From positions 46,001 through 110,000 of the forward strand of contig OZ024843.1 in the NCBI GenBank assembly GCA_964017145.1: a stretch of 64,000 bases of DNA. The letters run 5' to 3'. The number at the start of each line of letters is the position of its first letter. Position 1 is the first letter of the stretch. Source of the DNA: Agrocybe praecox. Taxonomy: Eukaryota; Basidiomycota; Agaricomycetes; Agaricales; Agrocybaceae. This document shows positions 46,004-56,578 of the stretch, piece by piece. The position numbers were made by a program, and so were the translations under genes. The notes under the pieces were generated by a model. That model was not told the DNA's origin and searched no databases. It saw nothing but the letters and a program-made list of their open reading frames with translations.

Positions 46004-46965
46004 CTAGAAGACCACACATGTTTTAGCATTGTAGCCAAGGCATTCAGCAGCGAGCAGAAAAGGGTCGGGGGCAGGTTCTTCAGCTGCTTTTCTTGTCTTT
46101 TCGTCGAGTGAGAGGGCCACAAGGGAGGTGGAAAGGGAGGACTCGGCGGTGGAATCGACGGCAGTCTTGGTCGACAACGAGGGAGTGATAGAAGGGAGTC
46201 GAGTCGAAGTCGAGTCGACGAACTTCAGCGGAGATGGTGAGACAGGCTTCTGTTTAATTGTAACAGGAATCACAGGTACCAGAGTGGCTATAGGTGAAGG
46301 AGTAGCAACAGACCGTGGAGGAAATGGAGATGAAGAGGGATGCCAGTGGGGCGAACAGCGGGCCTCAGGGTAGTGCGAGCAGCAGCAGCATTGGTTGCGC
46401 GCAGAGTCTTCGCGTCTGCATTTTGCTGCTTGGCGCTGGCAAGAACACTTTGGTCGATGGTAAATTGAATAGCCTGAGCAGCAGGTCGGGTGCGCAGGTA
46501 GTACATGCCGGTTTTCAAACCCTTCTTCCATCCGTAGAAGTGCATGCTCGTCAACTGACCCATGGTAGGAGCTTGCAAATGCACGTTGAGAGAGTGGCCC
46601 TGGCAAATGGAAGCACCACGGTCAGCAGCAAGATCGAGGACCTTCTGACTGATTTCCCAAACTGTCTTGTAAATAGCCTTGACGTCGTCAGGCATGGTGT
46701 GGATGCTTTGAACGGATCCGTTATGTGCGATGATCATGTTCTTCACGTTATCGTCCCACAAGCCAAGGTCGACAAGTTCACGAAGGATCCAAGGGCAAAC
46801 AATTTGGAATTCACCAGCAAGCACACGATGTGTGTAGATGTTGCTAAGAATTGGCATAAATATTAATCGGTAATACGTAAAAGAGAAAAACATACCTGGT
46901 ATAAGGCTTGAAGCACTTGTTGTCACCCAAGAGCAGCGTGTTAGATAGTCTCAAAAATCTGGATG
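46004..46965 (-). pseudogene. RNR1: Ribonucleotide reductase large subunit, C-terminal fragment
   Basis: On the - strand, an exon end reading LLLGDNKCFKPYT (about 46942-46893) is followed by a GT-AG intron and then SNIYTHRVLAGEFQIV-like sequence, GLWDDNVKNMIIAHNGSVQS, TVWEISQKVLDLAADRGA and TSMHFYGWKKGLKTGMYYLR, the conserved C-terminal third of class I RNR alpha. Ser/Pro-rich sequence follows; the expected terminal Cys-x-x-Cys tail is not clearly preserved and the frame shifts near 46300. The enzyme normally reduces ribonucleotides for DNA synthesis. The fragment stops at a MITE end (46969). The preceding middle of the protein, about 230 residues, is missing, and the N-terminal piece lies on + at 53.9-55.0 kb. 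Confidence 0.9.
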
Positions 46966-46968
46966 TTA

Positions 46969-47858
46969 CACCTATAGCAGTCCTTTTTATATATGATGCA
47001 TTGGTATCTGCCCAACACTATGATACATCCAGAATGGTACTTGCCTGGCCTGGCAGTTGCCAGTCCAACTTCATGTATATGTCTATTATCATGTGATAGT
47101 CATGTGATAGAGTGCACAGCCACCTATAGTCAGGTGAAAGTCATGTGATCTGGTGCACAGCCACCAAAAAATAAAGTTGTAGAGAAAAATTCAAAAGCTA
47201 TGCTAAATATTTTTTATTACATAATCATCCATGGTTCAGCCACAAAACGCAAAATATCCGCAGAAAGCCGGATACAAATCAAAATAAATAATCAAAATAT
47301 TTGTACAGGGCCAAATATTTGTTCTAAAATCATCAAAAAATGCGTACTATACCATTTTAGGCTTGATCTATCCAAATATGTAAAATGTTCTAAAAATAGA
47401 TCGGGCTAAAAATAAATCTGTTCTAAAAATAGATTTGATCTTATTTGGTCTTGTCTTAGTTGCCATCATTATGTGTTGATGGGCCTTTATGCTAAAACCT
47501 CAAAGTCCAAAGTTCACTTGCCTTATTAAAGTACTTGGGTGTGACATCACTTAAGTTCCAAGTTGTTTGGTGTTTGGGTGTGTTGGTGGCTGATCATAGC
47601 ATATTTATTATTTGTTTGTATTTGAGGCCATAAAATTGTGGCAGTGGACCCTGAATATATAAATAGAGGCAAGCAAAAAGTCATGCTTTTGTATTTTGAT
47701 GCAATCAGTAACAACTAGTCACAGCACATGACCAGTCAACCATATATGCAGTGAAGCAGAGGAGTCTGGCAACTACCAGGCCAGGCAAGTACCATTCTGG
47801 ATGTATCATAGTGTTGGGCAGCTACCAATATTCATATAGAAATGTGACTGCTATGGCT
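46969..47858 (+). mobile_element. 890-bp MITE, copy 1 (inverse of 55007-55896)
   Basis: The ends are CACCTATAGCAGTCC and GACTGCTATGGCT; about 95 bp are inverted repeats, including a TGCCCAACACTATGATACAT block. It is the same length as, and nearly identical to, the reverse complement of 55007-55896. No transposase is encoded. Its immediate flanks (GGATGTTA, GTCATGCC) do not match each other, as expected if it now sits at a recombination junction. Confidence 0.9.
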
Positions 47859-48240
47859 GTCATGCCTACCCGCCGGCATCTCCTTCCTCACCTTCCAACC
47901 TCTCCACCACTTGCCACCCCTGCCTCTGCATGCACCACCACGAGTAAAACCCAGCACGAACATGAGGAGGTGGCTCCCGAAGGACGGGAGGGGGTGGAGA
48001 AGGAATGAGAGGCAGAGGTTTGCGTAGGCAGAGCAGGGGGGGTTGGCTGGCGAGTAAGATGGATGACAAGTAGAGGGAACGGCGAGGAAGAGAGACATGC
48101 GAAATCGAGAACGCACATCGTTCTCGGTTTCGTATTCATCGTCTTTGCGCTCGCTTCCTTCCTTCTCGTTATTCTGCTTGCTCCTCGCTCTCTTCTTCTG
48201 CTCTTTTGAAATTAGTCAATAAATATATGTATTAGTTCAA
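47859..48240 (-). repeat. U repeat, copy 1
   Basis: Read on the - strand, it ends with CCACTTG-type sequence, AAGGTGAGGAAGGAGATGCC and GGCGGGTAGGCATGAC, matching the right part of 55897-56114. It continues into sequence with no further recognised match. No gene is supported; open frames here are Pro/Ser-rich. Confidence 0.6.
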
Positions 48241-48850
48241 TGTACTGTAGTATACACAATAAAACAAAACAAAAAATTTATGAATTTTATATGTTTTAAG
48301 AAGGATGCACCAAAATGGCAGTAACTGCCAAATTGAGAAGAGCCACCTCAAAACATAGTTCGCTTTTTTTTCTATCTAATCTAATCTAGGCTACAAAATA
48401 TATATGTGAAATAAATATAGTACAAAATTGATCATATCATAATTAAAAATAGTGCAGCGCCCAAAAGAATATTATAATGTCCAAAAATAACACGTCATCC
48501 GGTTTCGCTTTTGCGCATCCATCCCGTCATGTCTCTTTTTGGTGGGGCAAAGGGCGCCAAAAAATCAGCATTAATTATCTGATCCTAACCTCCCAACAAG
48601 CGCCTCAAACCACCCATCCATTCTTCCGTTATTGCCTAAATACTGCAAAAATGGCCAAATCATGCATTGTTTATATATGTTTGACTAAGGCATCTACCAA
48701 TTCCGCCCACTCAGCCCTTATGGCCACTCTGGTGCGCTTTATAAGCACTCATATGTCACTGCCCACTTGGGCAGTTGCCCACCCTGATGTATGAGCCTTG
48801 TCAGTCAACTGCCCAGGTTTCATGTATGAATCTAACTGCTAAGGCTGCCA
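48241..48850 (+). repeat. Arm of the fold-back family
   Basis: The blocks appear in the same order as at 2100-2936: TCTAATCTAATCTAGG, ATAGTGCAGCGCCC, ACACGTCATCCGGTTT, CATCCATCCCGTC, GGGGCAAAGGGCGCC, a GCCCACTTGGGCAGTTGCCC block, and the terminal CATGTATGAATCTAACTGC then AAGGCT. Confidence 0.7.
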
Positions 48851-50003
48851 CCTCCGCGTCAATGCAACACTGTACGCAGACGCCTGCCCCGCTTATCCCT
48901 CCCAAGCCTCGTCGTCTCTCTACTCCCCCATCCCCGCCCAAGATGATGACGCGCAGCACAAGCGAGGAAAAGGTAGACGTGCATGAGCGTTAAATACCTT
49001 CTACGCATGGGCATACGCACCGGCACCAGCATGCGGGGGATGTTGATTTTGTCGTCCATCGGGCGCGTTATGGAAGAGACAAGCTGGGGCTCGGTATGGG
49101 CATGAACAGGAATGCAAGCGTCAGACCTCCGTCGAGGGCTGGTGGGTTTTTGAGTCGGTTTGCTTAGATTGGAGGGGTGTTCCATGCGGCTCTTTCTGGA
49201 TTTTCCTCTTTGGTGTTTTTTATTTTATTTGCCTAGATCCATTTTCGGACATTTTCTTTTGGATACCATTCATCCATACCCATCCACAACACTACGACTT
49301 CCCGTGTTGTCCGCTTTCCTGCCTGCCTATCTCCTGCCTGCTGCTTTGATATATCGCTTTCCGGTTACGTTTCCTCTCTCTCTCTGATGATAGACTCGCT
49401 TTTCCTTTCTCTCCATCAACATCATTCCCCGACCTACCATCCATCCATGATCTTTCTTACGTCATGATTCCCTACCCAGTCTCGGCTTTTTCAGTTTTCC
49501 ATTTCTTTCTTTCTCTTTTTTTTTCTTCATGATCCATGTCTCGTTCCATCCCATCCACTTCCCTTCTCCCTCCCAGTCCATCCACGTCCTCATGTTTCTG
49601 TTTCTCTTATGTCCCATTGTCATCTGCATTTACCATGATCTTATAGTACCTACCTAGCTACTGTGTCTTATATACTTTACCTACGTGCTTCGCCATTACG
49701 CATTTACTTTTAATTACTCTCTCTCTCGCCGTGTCTCAGTATCGTTTGGATCGTTTTTCTTCTAGCGCTATGTTGGATTTCTGGATATTCTTCTTAGTTA
49801 GTTAGTTAATTTGTAGGTAGCTTTCTTTCTTCTTTTCCCCACCATTGATCCAGCTGTGCTGGTGTCCTTCCCTGCCTCTGCCTTCCTCGTCCTTCCTTCT
49901 CTTCTCATTCCTCCTCCCCGTCTTCTGCATCAACAACACCTTCGTCTCCACCTTTGCCCTCTCCGCTCTCTCCGTCTCTGCAACTACTACCACCACCCTC
50001 AAA
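48851..50003. other. Low-complexity CT-rich DNA, no gene recognised
   Basis: Pyrimidine-rich on the + strand, with many TTCC and CCATCC runs. A short - strand frame (49185-48950, MEHPSNLSKPTQKPTSPRRR) is low complexity and unsupported. Confidence 0.4.
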
Positions 50004-51390
50004 CATGATCCAACCTCCTATGCCCAGCATGAGTGGATCCGTCCGAGGCAATGATGTGATCCGCTGTGTCAGTGTCCGACACCCAACTCTCGGCAAAACG
50101 CACCTGTACTGCCTTCCATCTCCACCACCCGTCGGACCGACAAATGACTTTGAAGTTGATCCAGATGTCGATGTTGTACAGTCAGAGCTTATGTCCACCG
50201 AGAACAACACCAACTTTAGCAGGTTATATGGTGGGACGAACGAATCGGCATATGTTAAGGACACGTTCTATGATCACATCATCTCTTCTCACCGCCCTCC
50301 CAGCTCGGAATCGCAAGAACAGACCGCGTCATCATTTGGTGACGAAAAACCTAACTTGCCGGAAGAAGGCCCTTGCACTCTGTTCCCGCTTATGCCATCC
50401 TTCATCAACCCCGAGCAAAAAGGCACCAAATCAGGTGCTCACTACACTTTCGCCAACGTCCCTGGGCAGGGCGGATGCGCTGTTGTACGTCTCAAGCTCA
50501 CTCCCTCGCATATCGGTCGCGATATCACTCTTGAGGACGAGATCGCTTTTGACGATGCGGTCGAGGAGAGGAGGCAAGAGGCAGATGGATTTTATAGCTC
50601 ATTTGTATTTGGGCCCATCAGCGATGACTTGAAGCAAATCATGTGGCAGGCATTTGGTGGAATGTTGTGGACTAAGCAGTATTATCGATTCATTCAGAAA
50701 GAGTGGTTGGGGGGTGATCCGGCGCAACCACCACCCCCTCCTGGAAGAAAGTTTATCAGAAATCAAGTAAGTTACTACTTTCTGTGGAACTGGGGTTTTA
50801 TTTTCGAGTTCTGACACTCGCTTTTCTAGGCATGGAAACACATGCATATCGAGGATATCCTTTCTATGCCTGATAAGTATGTTCCAGTTCATTTGAAAAT
50901 ATGTCACATATGTTAACCTATAAGTTTAGATGGGAATACCCCTTCTTCGCTGCTTAGGATACGGCCTTCCATTGCATACCTCTGGCTGTAGTCGATCCGG
51001 CTTTCATGCAGAAACAGCTAGATCAGCTTACACGCGAGTGGTACATGAAGCCTGACGGTCAGATTCCTGCATACGAATGGAATTTCAGCGATGTCGACCC
51101 TCCCGTCCATGCCTGGCCAACATTAGGATCTTCAAGATAGAGAGAAAGTCACATGGACGTGAGGACGTCCCGTTCTTGGAGAGGGTCTTCCAAAAATTGC
51201 TACTGAATTTTACATGGTATGTGCGGATTAGTTGTGCTACGGTTCAAGTCGTGCTTACGTCTCGTTATTTATGGAAGGTGGGTTAACCGAAAAAATTCGG
51301 AAGGTCGCAATGTTTTCGAAGGAGGGTTCTTGGGATTGCAATGCGTTAAATTCCAGGAAAATCGAGACACTGCGATTTCGATCCATCCAT
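50004..51390 (+). pseudogene. GH63-like glycoside hydrolase, truncated and decayed
   Basis: The readable product begins near RGNDVIRCVSVRHPTLGK and continues with YCLPSPPPVGPTNDFEVDPD, LMSTENNTNFSRLYGG and HDHII-like sequence. The conserved (alpha/alpha)6 barrel region follows: [85 protein letters not shown]. Introns: about 50766-50829 and 50877-50930. Defects: TAG at about 50957 where Trp is expected, a one-base deletion at about 51112, and loss of the sequence after GGFLGLQ. The N-terminal third is also absent. Family members are glucosidases or mannosylglycerate-type hydrolases; this copy should be inactive. Confidence 0.8.
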
Positions 51391-53371
51391 GGCTTTTATA
51401 GCTCATCTGCATCGTATCGCGTTTCTTTGCTTTCTTTATCGTATGTCGACTTTTCTTTCTTTTCTCTTTTTCTTCTTCATCCCCTACCCTTTATTTTCAT
51501 TTGCACCATTACCACTACCCTTTCCTACGTCTATGTTTATGCTTCTCCATGCCTCCTCCCTTTTAATAATCACTATTATATTTTTACTTTTGCTGTCTTG
51601 TTATCTGAAAGAACGGTTTAGGCTCATTGTTTTTTTTTTTTGTTTCCTTTCGACTATTTTTATTCTGCTATTTATTGGAATGCATTTTCGATATTATGGA
51701 ATTTGGGAGATGTTTTTAGGTTTTTTTTAGGAAAAAACAAAGGAAGGAGGGACCGAATCAAGGTCTCTGGACTTATTCACCTACGTACCTGCATGTCTAT
51801 CGGTGGTGGTCTGCCCCTTGTCTCGTCTCGTCGATCCGTTGCCGCTGCCATTGGTTGACTGTTTTTGACGCGAGTCCTCGTTCTGGGTGGTTGGCGCCTT
51901 CGAAGCCTACTCCTTTTCTCTTTCGGGTCGGGATTTGGATGGGCGTTGGGTGCATTTTCGTCCCGTCGTGTCCATCGGTATAGGAAGGAATTGATGGATG
52001 TGATGTGATGTGATGCGCGATGTGCTGGATAATTGATGACACACTCTTGTACATTCCCTCGGTCTGTCTGTCGGTCTGGGTCAATGCCAATTGATCATGC
52101 TGGCCCCTTCGCTTTGGTTTATTGATGATGTTTTGCTCCTTTGCTCTGGTTTATCGATGACGCCTCGCTCGCTCGCTCTCCTCGTAGAAAATCTGTCCGC
52201 CAGTGGATTGGCCGTTTTATTCCAGGAGGACCGGTTATTCGAGGACGTAGGACTTGGACGAGACGAGACGAGATGTCTATGAACAGAACGGACTCGGGCC
52301 AATTGGATTTCTTTTCTTTCTTTCAGTTTTTTTCGTGCTTTTTCACTTGCTTAGGGTGCCTCTTGCTTCTTCTTCGCTTGGGTTTCTAATAGGACCAGGA
52401 AATGTGCTCTATGGATGGTTGTACAAAACATCATCACTATGGTTGGCCTTTTCTTGTCTGCCTATTTCACGAATAACCTAGTACGGTACTTTGGATTGTT
52501 TCTAATCAATGCAGGCGCCACTAGGTGCGTACCCGCAGTGCCTGCCTATGTGAGTTCATTTCTACCTTTTAAAATCTTACTTCACTAATCACATTGCCTG
52601 CCGTCATGATTCGCCTCTTCTATAACAGAGTGCTAATAATATCACCAATCATACGAAGTGTTCTGTGCAGCCAGTGACTATCCTGTCATAGGATACCTAT
52701 TCAACGACACTTTCAATGCAGCTAGCTGGAATCTGGAAAAAATCAACCACGAACGTGCTCGGAGGATCTGGAAGCGTGAAAAAACCGAACATCAAACCTT
52801 TTGCTTGTGTATGCTCGCAGATGAGGCAACTTAGAGGAACGAAAGGATTATTCGAGATGTGAAACGTGAACGGTGGGATCGAGTCGAGAGGGAAGGAAGA
52901 GCTGGGATCCATCCATCCATCCATCCACCTCTGCATTTGCCTTGGGGTGCACTCGCTCGCTCAATACTCTTCCTGGTATACAGAGTAGGCTTACAGTTGA
53001 CCGTTCATTTATAACCAGTTTCTTCTATATTACCTATTTAGTACTGACTTTTTTCCTCTTTCTCTTCTTCTTCATTGTCTGCCTCTTAACAAGTTAGCTC
53101 CTTGGTGCTAGCTAGACAATTTTTTCCTTTTCTCTTTTACTTCTTTCTTTTTATGCCCTTTATACGTTGACTGTGTATGTGTTTTGTACCTTTAAACAGT
53201 GAAATGCAAAATGTTTGAATTTTTGGACTAGTAGGACTTAAACATTAATCTGAATCTATTACAATGACCTCAATGACTTCGTTCTCTTCCCTCTGCTGAT
53301 GGTCCCCTCTCTGTCCCTTCCTCTTTCTACTGAATAAGAATGAGCAGTGTGAAAATATGTCAATAAAATAG
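51391..53371. other. Mostly non-coding; one weak coding remnant
   Basis: 51391-52500 is pyrimidine-rich and has no recognised gene. 52675-52895 contains an open stretch (DYPVIGYLFNDTFNAASWN, then ERARRIWKREKTEH, then a stop) that looks like a decayed fragment of a charged helical protein. No function can be given. Confidence 0.35.
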
Positions 53372-53792
53372 CTTTTACCATTTTTCAGTCACTTCAATGG
53401 CATTATGTTGGTTTGTACCTGGTTGGAGAGTTTTGAGGTAAATCATTGCCCAATAGTGAAAGCCGTATGATTTAATGCCAAGGCCACAGTTGGAGTCGTA
53501 TCTCCATTCTGGTCCCAAGATGGTACCATGTAATGAGGCTTTCCTAATTGTGGGATGCTGGATCTCTAACTGTGGCCTCATAGCGACTTCAAGCCACTTG
53601 ACCCGGGCTTTCCAATAGATTTGAATCTTGGCACCACCATGAAAGAGAAAAAGATCTCCGGTCGAACCAATGTTGGGAACTGAATCAACATCAAAGATGC
53701 TGTTGTGCCAGACTTTGTAGCGAACTTGGATTCCTCATGGACAAAGAAATTCCTTCTTTATGTGGGGGATCTCAATGTTGGTTACCTCCATG
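53372..53792 (-). pseudogene. Unknown ~140-residue protein with one internal stop
   Basis: From the ATG at about 53792 the frame reads MEVTNIEIPHIKKEFLCP, an in-frame TGA, then GIQVRYKVWHNSIFDVD, GGAKIQIYWKARVKWLE, then to VTEKW and a stop at about 53375. The composition is protein-like, with no repeats. I do not recognise the family. The single TGA could be CGA to TGA decay. Confidence 0.4.
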
Positions 53793-53889
53793 GTACAGGG
53801 AGGATGCTGGGGAATGACACAATGGGGTGCAAATGCCAGAGTGAATTGGAGAGCACTGACTCATGTTAACCAGGTGTGAGTGACAGTCA

Positions 53890-55006
53890 CTACATTTGTC
53901 ATAGTCACATCACTACACAGACGAATCTAGAACTGCGAGAACTGCAAAGATATACATTCATCTACACTGTGACTTCAGCTACAGCTACTTCGGTTCAAAA
54001 CCTTAGAACGCTCCTACCTTCTCCCTCTCGATGGCTGTGTCGCTAAGAGGCTTCCGCACATGATCGTGCGCATTGCTGTTGGAATACACGGAAGGGACAT
54101 TGAGCAAGTACTTCAAACTTACAACCTCATGTCGGAACGATACTTCACCCACGCCTTGATTGAGGCGCGTTTTTGTGCTTCGTTCTCTTCGTCTTGCTCC
54201 CGCACCACCAAACCCCAACCCCTTCGCACCCCTTCCAGTGTTTCTTTTTCTTTTCTTTTCCTTATCTGCAATGACACTCTGCTTACAACCTCATGTCAGA
54301 ACGATACTTCACCCACACCTCGCCCACTCTGTTCAATGCCGGAACCCCTCACCCTCAGCTCAGCTCATGCTTCCTTGTTGCCATGAAGGATGATTCTATT
54401 GAGGACATCTATGATACATTAAAGACTCTGCTATGATTAGCAAGACTGCGGGAGGAATTGGCTTGAACATTCATAACATTCGTGCCACCGGGTACGTTTT
54501 TGTTTGTGATACAATTTACTGACAATTCGATGCTTACTGGCCTATGATTTATTAGATCATATATCGCAGGCACCAATGGGTATTTGAATGGTATCGTACC
54601 GATGTTGCGAGTGCATGAAGCCACTGCTCGTTACGTGGATCAAGGAGGCAACAAGCGTCCAGGTGCATTTGCCATCTACCTCGAGCCATGGCACACAGAT
54701 GTCTTTGAATTCCTTGACTTACGCAAGAATCACGGGAAGGAGGAAGTTCGCTCTCGCGACTTGTTCTACGCCCTTTGGATCAATGACCTCTTGTAAGTTA
54801 TGGATTATTTATTGGTTGCCTGACCGTTTTTAACGGAGTTTACAGCGTGAAGCGCGTCGAAGCTAACAAGAACTGGTCTTTGTTCTGCCCAAGCAAGGCG
54901 CCCAATCTGCACAAAGTTTACGGCACCGAGTTTGAGGCCTTGTATATCAAATACGAGGCTGAAGGACGTGCTCGCAAGGTCGTCCCTGCTCAGAAGCTGT
55001 GATATC
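53890..55006 (+). pseudogene. RNR1: Ribonucleotide reductase large subunit, N-terminal/middle fragment
   Basis: Readable segments: [14 protein letters not shown] (about 53995), [35 protein letters not shown] sequence out of frame, [80 protein letters not shown], and [15 protein letters not shown] to VVPAQKL. Introns lie near 54493-54555 and 54794-54845. These are the conserved nucleotide- and specificity-site regions of class I RNR alpha. Defects: a missing base near 53990, a 36-bp duplication about 164 bp apart (54118 and 54282), and TGA where Trp is expected at 54999. The fragment ends exactly at a MITE (55007); what should follow is partly at 46.0-46.9 kb on the other strand. Confidence 0.9.
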
Positions 55007-55896
55007 AGCCATAGCAGTCACATTTCTATATGAATATTGGTAGCTGCCCAACACTATGATACATCCAGAATGGTACTTGCCTGGCCTGGTAGTTGCCAGA
55101 CTCCTCTGCTTCACTGCATATATGGTTGACTGGTCATGTGCTGTGACTAGTTGTTACTGATTGCATCAAAATACAAAAGCATGACTTTTTGCTTGCCTCT
55201 ATTTATATATTCAGGGTCCACTGCCACAATTTTATGGCCTCAAATACAAACAAATAATAAATATGCTATGATCAGCCACCAACACACCCAAACACCAAAC
55301 AACTTGGAACTTAAGTGATGTCACACCCAAGTACTTTAATAAGGCAAGTGAACTTTGGACTTTGAGGTTTTAGCATAAAGGCCCATCAACACATAATGAT
55401 GGCAACTAAGACAAGACCAAATAAGATCAAATCTATTTTTAGAACAGATTTATTTTTAGCCCGATCTATTTTTAGAACATTTTACATATTTGGATAGATC
55501 AAGCCTAAAATGGTATAGTACGCATTTTTTGATGATTTTAGAACAAATATTTGGCCCTGTACAAATATTTTGATTATTTATTTTGATTTGTATCCGGCTT
55601 TCTGCGGATATTTTGCGTTTTGTGGCTGAACCATGGATGATTATGTAATAAAAAATATTTAGCATAGCTTTTGAATTTTTCTCTACAACTTTATTTTTTG
55701 GTGGCTGTGCACCAGATCACATGACTTTCACCTGACTATAGGTGGCTGTGCACTCTATCACATGACTATCACATGATAATAGACATATACATGAAGTTGG
55801 ACTGGCAACTGCCAGGCCAGGCAAGTACCATTCTGGATGTATCATAGTGTTGGGCAGATACCAATGCATCATATATAAAAAGGACTGCTATAGGTG
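55007..55896 (-). mobile_element. 890-bp MITE, copy 2 (inverse of 46969-47858)
   Basis: The ends are AGCCATAGCAGTCAC on the left and GACTGCTATAGGTG on the right. It is nearly identical to copy 1 in inverse orientation, including the AGATCTATTTTTAGAAC-like repeats. The left flank is RNR coding sequence ending GTGATATC; the right flank starts GGCATGAA, which matches the reverse complement (GGCATGAC) of the right flank of copy 1. Confidence 0.9.
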
Positions 55897-56114
55897 GGCA
55901 TGAAGCCTATTGCTTCATCCTCATCATGGCCGTGTGCGTACACTGCCGTCGTCACCGCTGTGCCTACGTCGCTGTCGTGGTCATTGTGTGCTTACACTGC
56001 CATTGTCGTCGTGTCCGTTGTGTTATCAAGCAACCACTCACGTCCCTATCCAGGGGAGGCAGTGGTCAAGTGGTGGAGGGAAGGTGAGGAAGGAGATGCC
56101 GGCGGGTAGGCGTG
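55897..56114 (+). repeat. U repeat, copy 2
   Basis: GGCATGAAGCCTATTGC, a CTGCCGTCGTCACCGCTGTG block, a CCAGGGGAGGCAGTGG block and GGAGATGCCGGCGGGTAGGC. The first ~165 bp match 62474-62642 and the last ~50 bp match copy 1. It is bounded by a MITE on the left and gypsy 2 on the right. Confidence 0.75.
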
Positions 56115-56578
56115 TGTCAGGGCAACACTAAGATCAGTGTGACAAGGCCACCAACAAAGACAAAGCAAGAGAGAGAGAGAGAGAGAGAGAGAGATGAAGA
56201 GAGAGAGAGAGAGACACTCAATGGTTCTAAGAGATCACACCAATGATAGTGGATATCCTAAGAGATTGAAGCTGGGGCTACAGCTACATACATGTCTAGT
56301 ATATATACCCTACAGCTATTCTAGAATATTCCTCTATGATATCATAGAAGGGAATGATGAGTAAGGCAATGACATCATAAAGAAAGTAAAAGAATGATGT
56401 GGAATGATGTAGAATGAATGAGGCTGTGCTCATGGGAAATCAAGTGATAAGTATCTAATCAAATGATAATCAAGAGATAATCAAAGATATGAAACAGATA
56501 AGATATCTACACATCTACAAAAGGGAAAAATGCGAAATAAATATAGAAAAATAAGGGAAAATAAGGGAAACCCTGACA
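56115..56578 (-). repeat. 3' LTR of gypsy 2 (464 bp)
   Basis: TGTCAGGG...CCCTGACA ends; GA-dinucleotide run at about 56168-56213. It follows the pol stop codon directly. Confidence 0.93.

Noticed and set aside
47200..47409. 69-aa open frame identical in both 890-bp MITEs (also 55456-55665)
   Set aside because: Identity follows from the near-identity of the MITEs; the product is AT-driven (Lys, Ile, Asn rich) with no domain.
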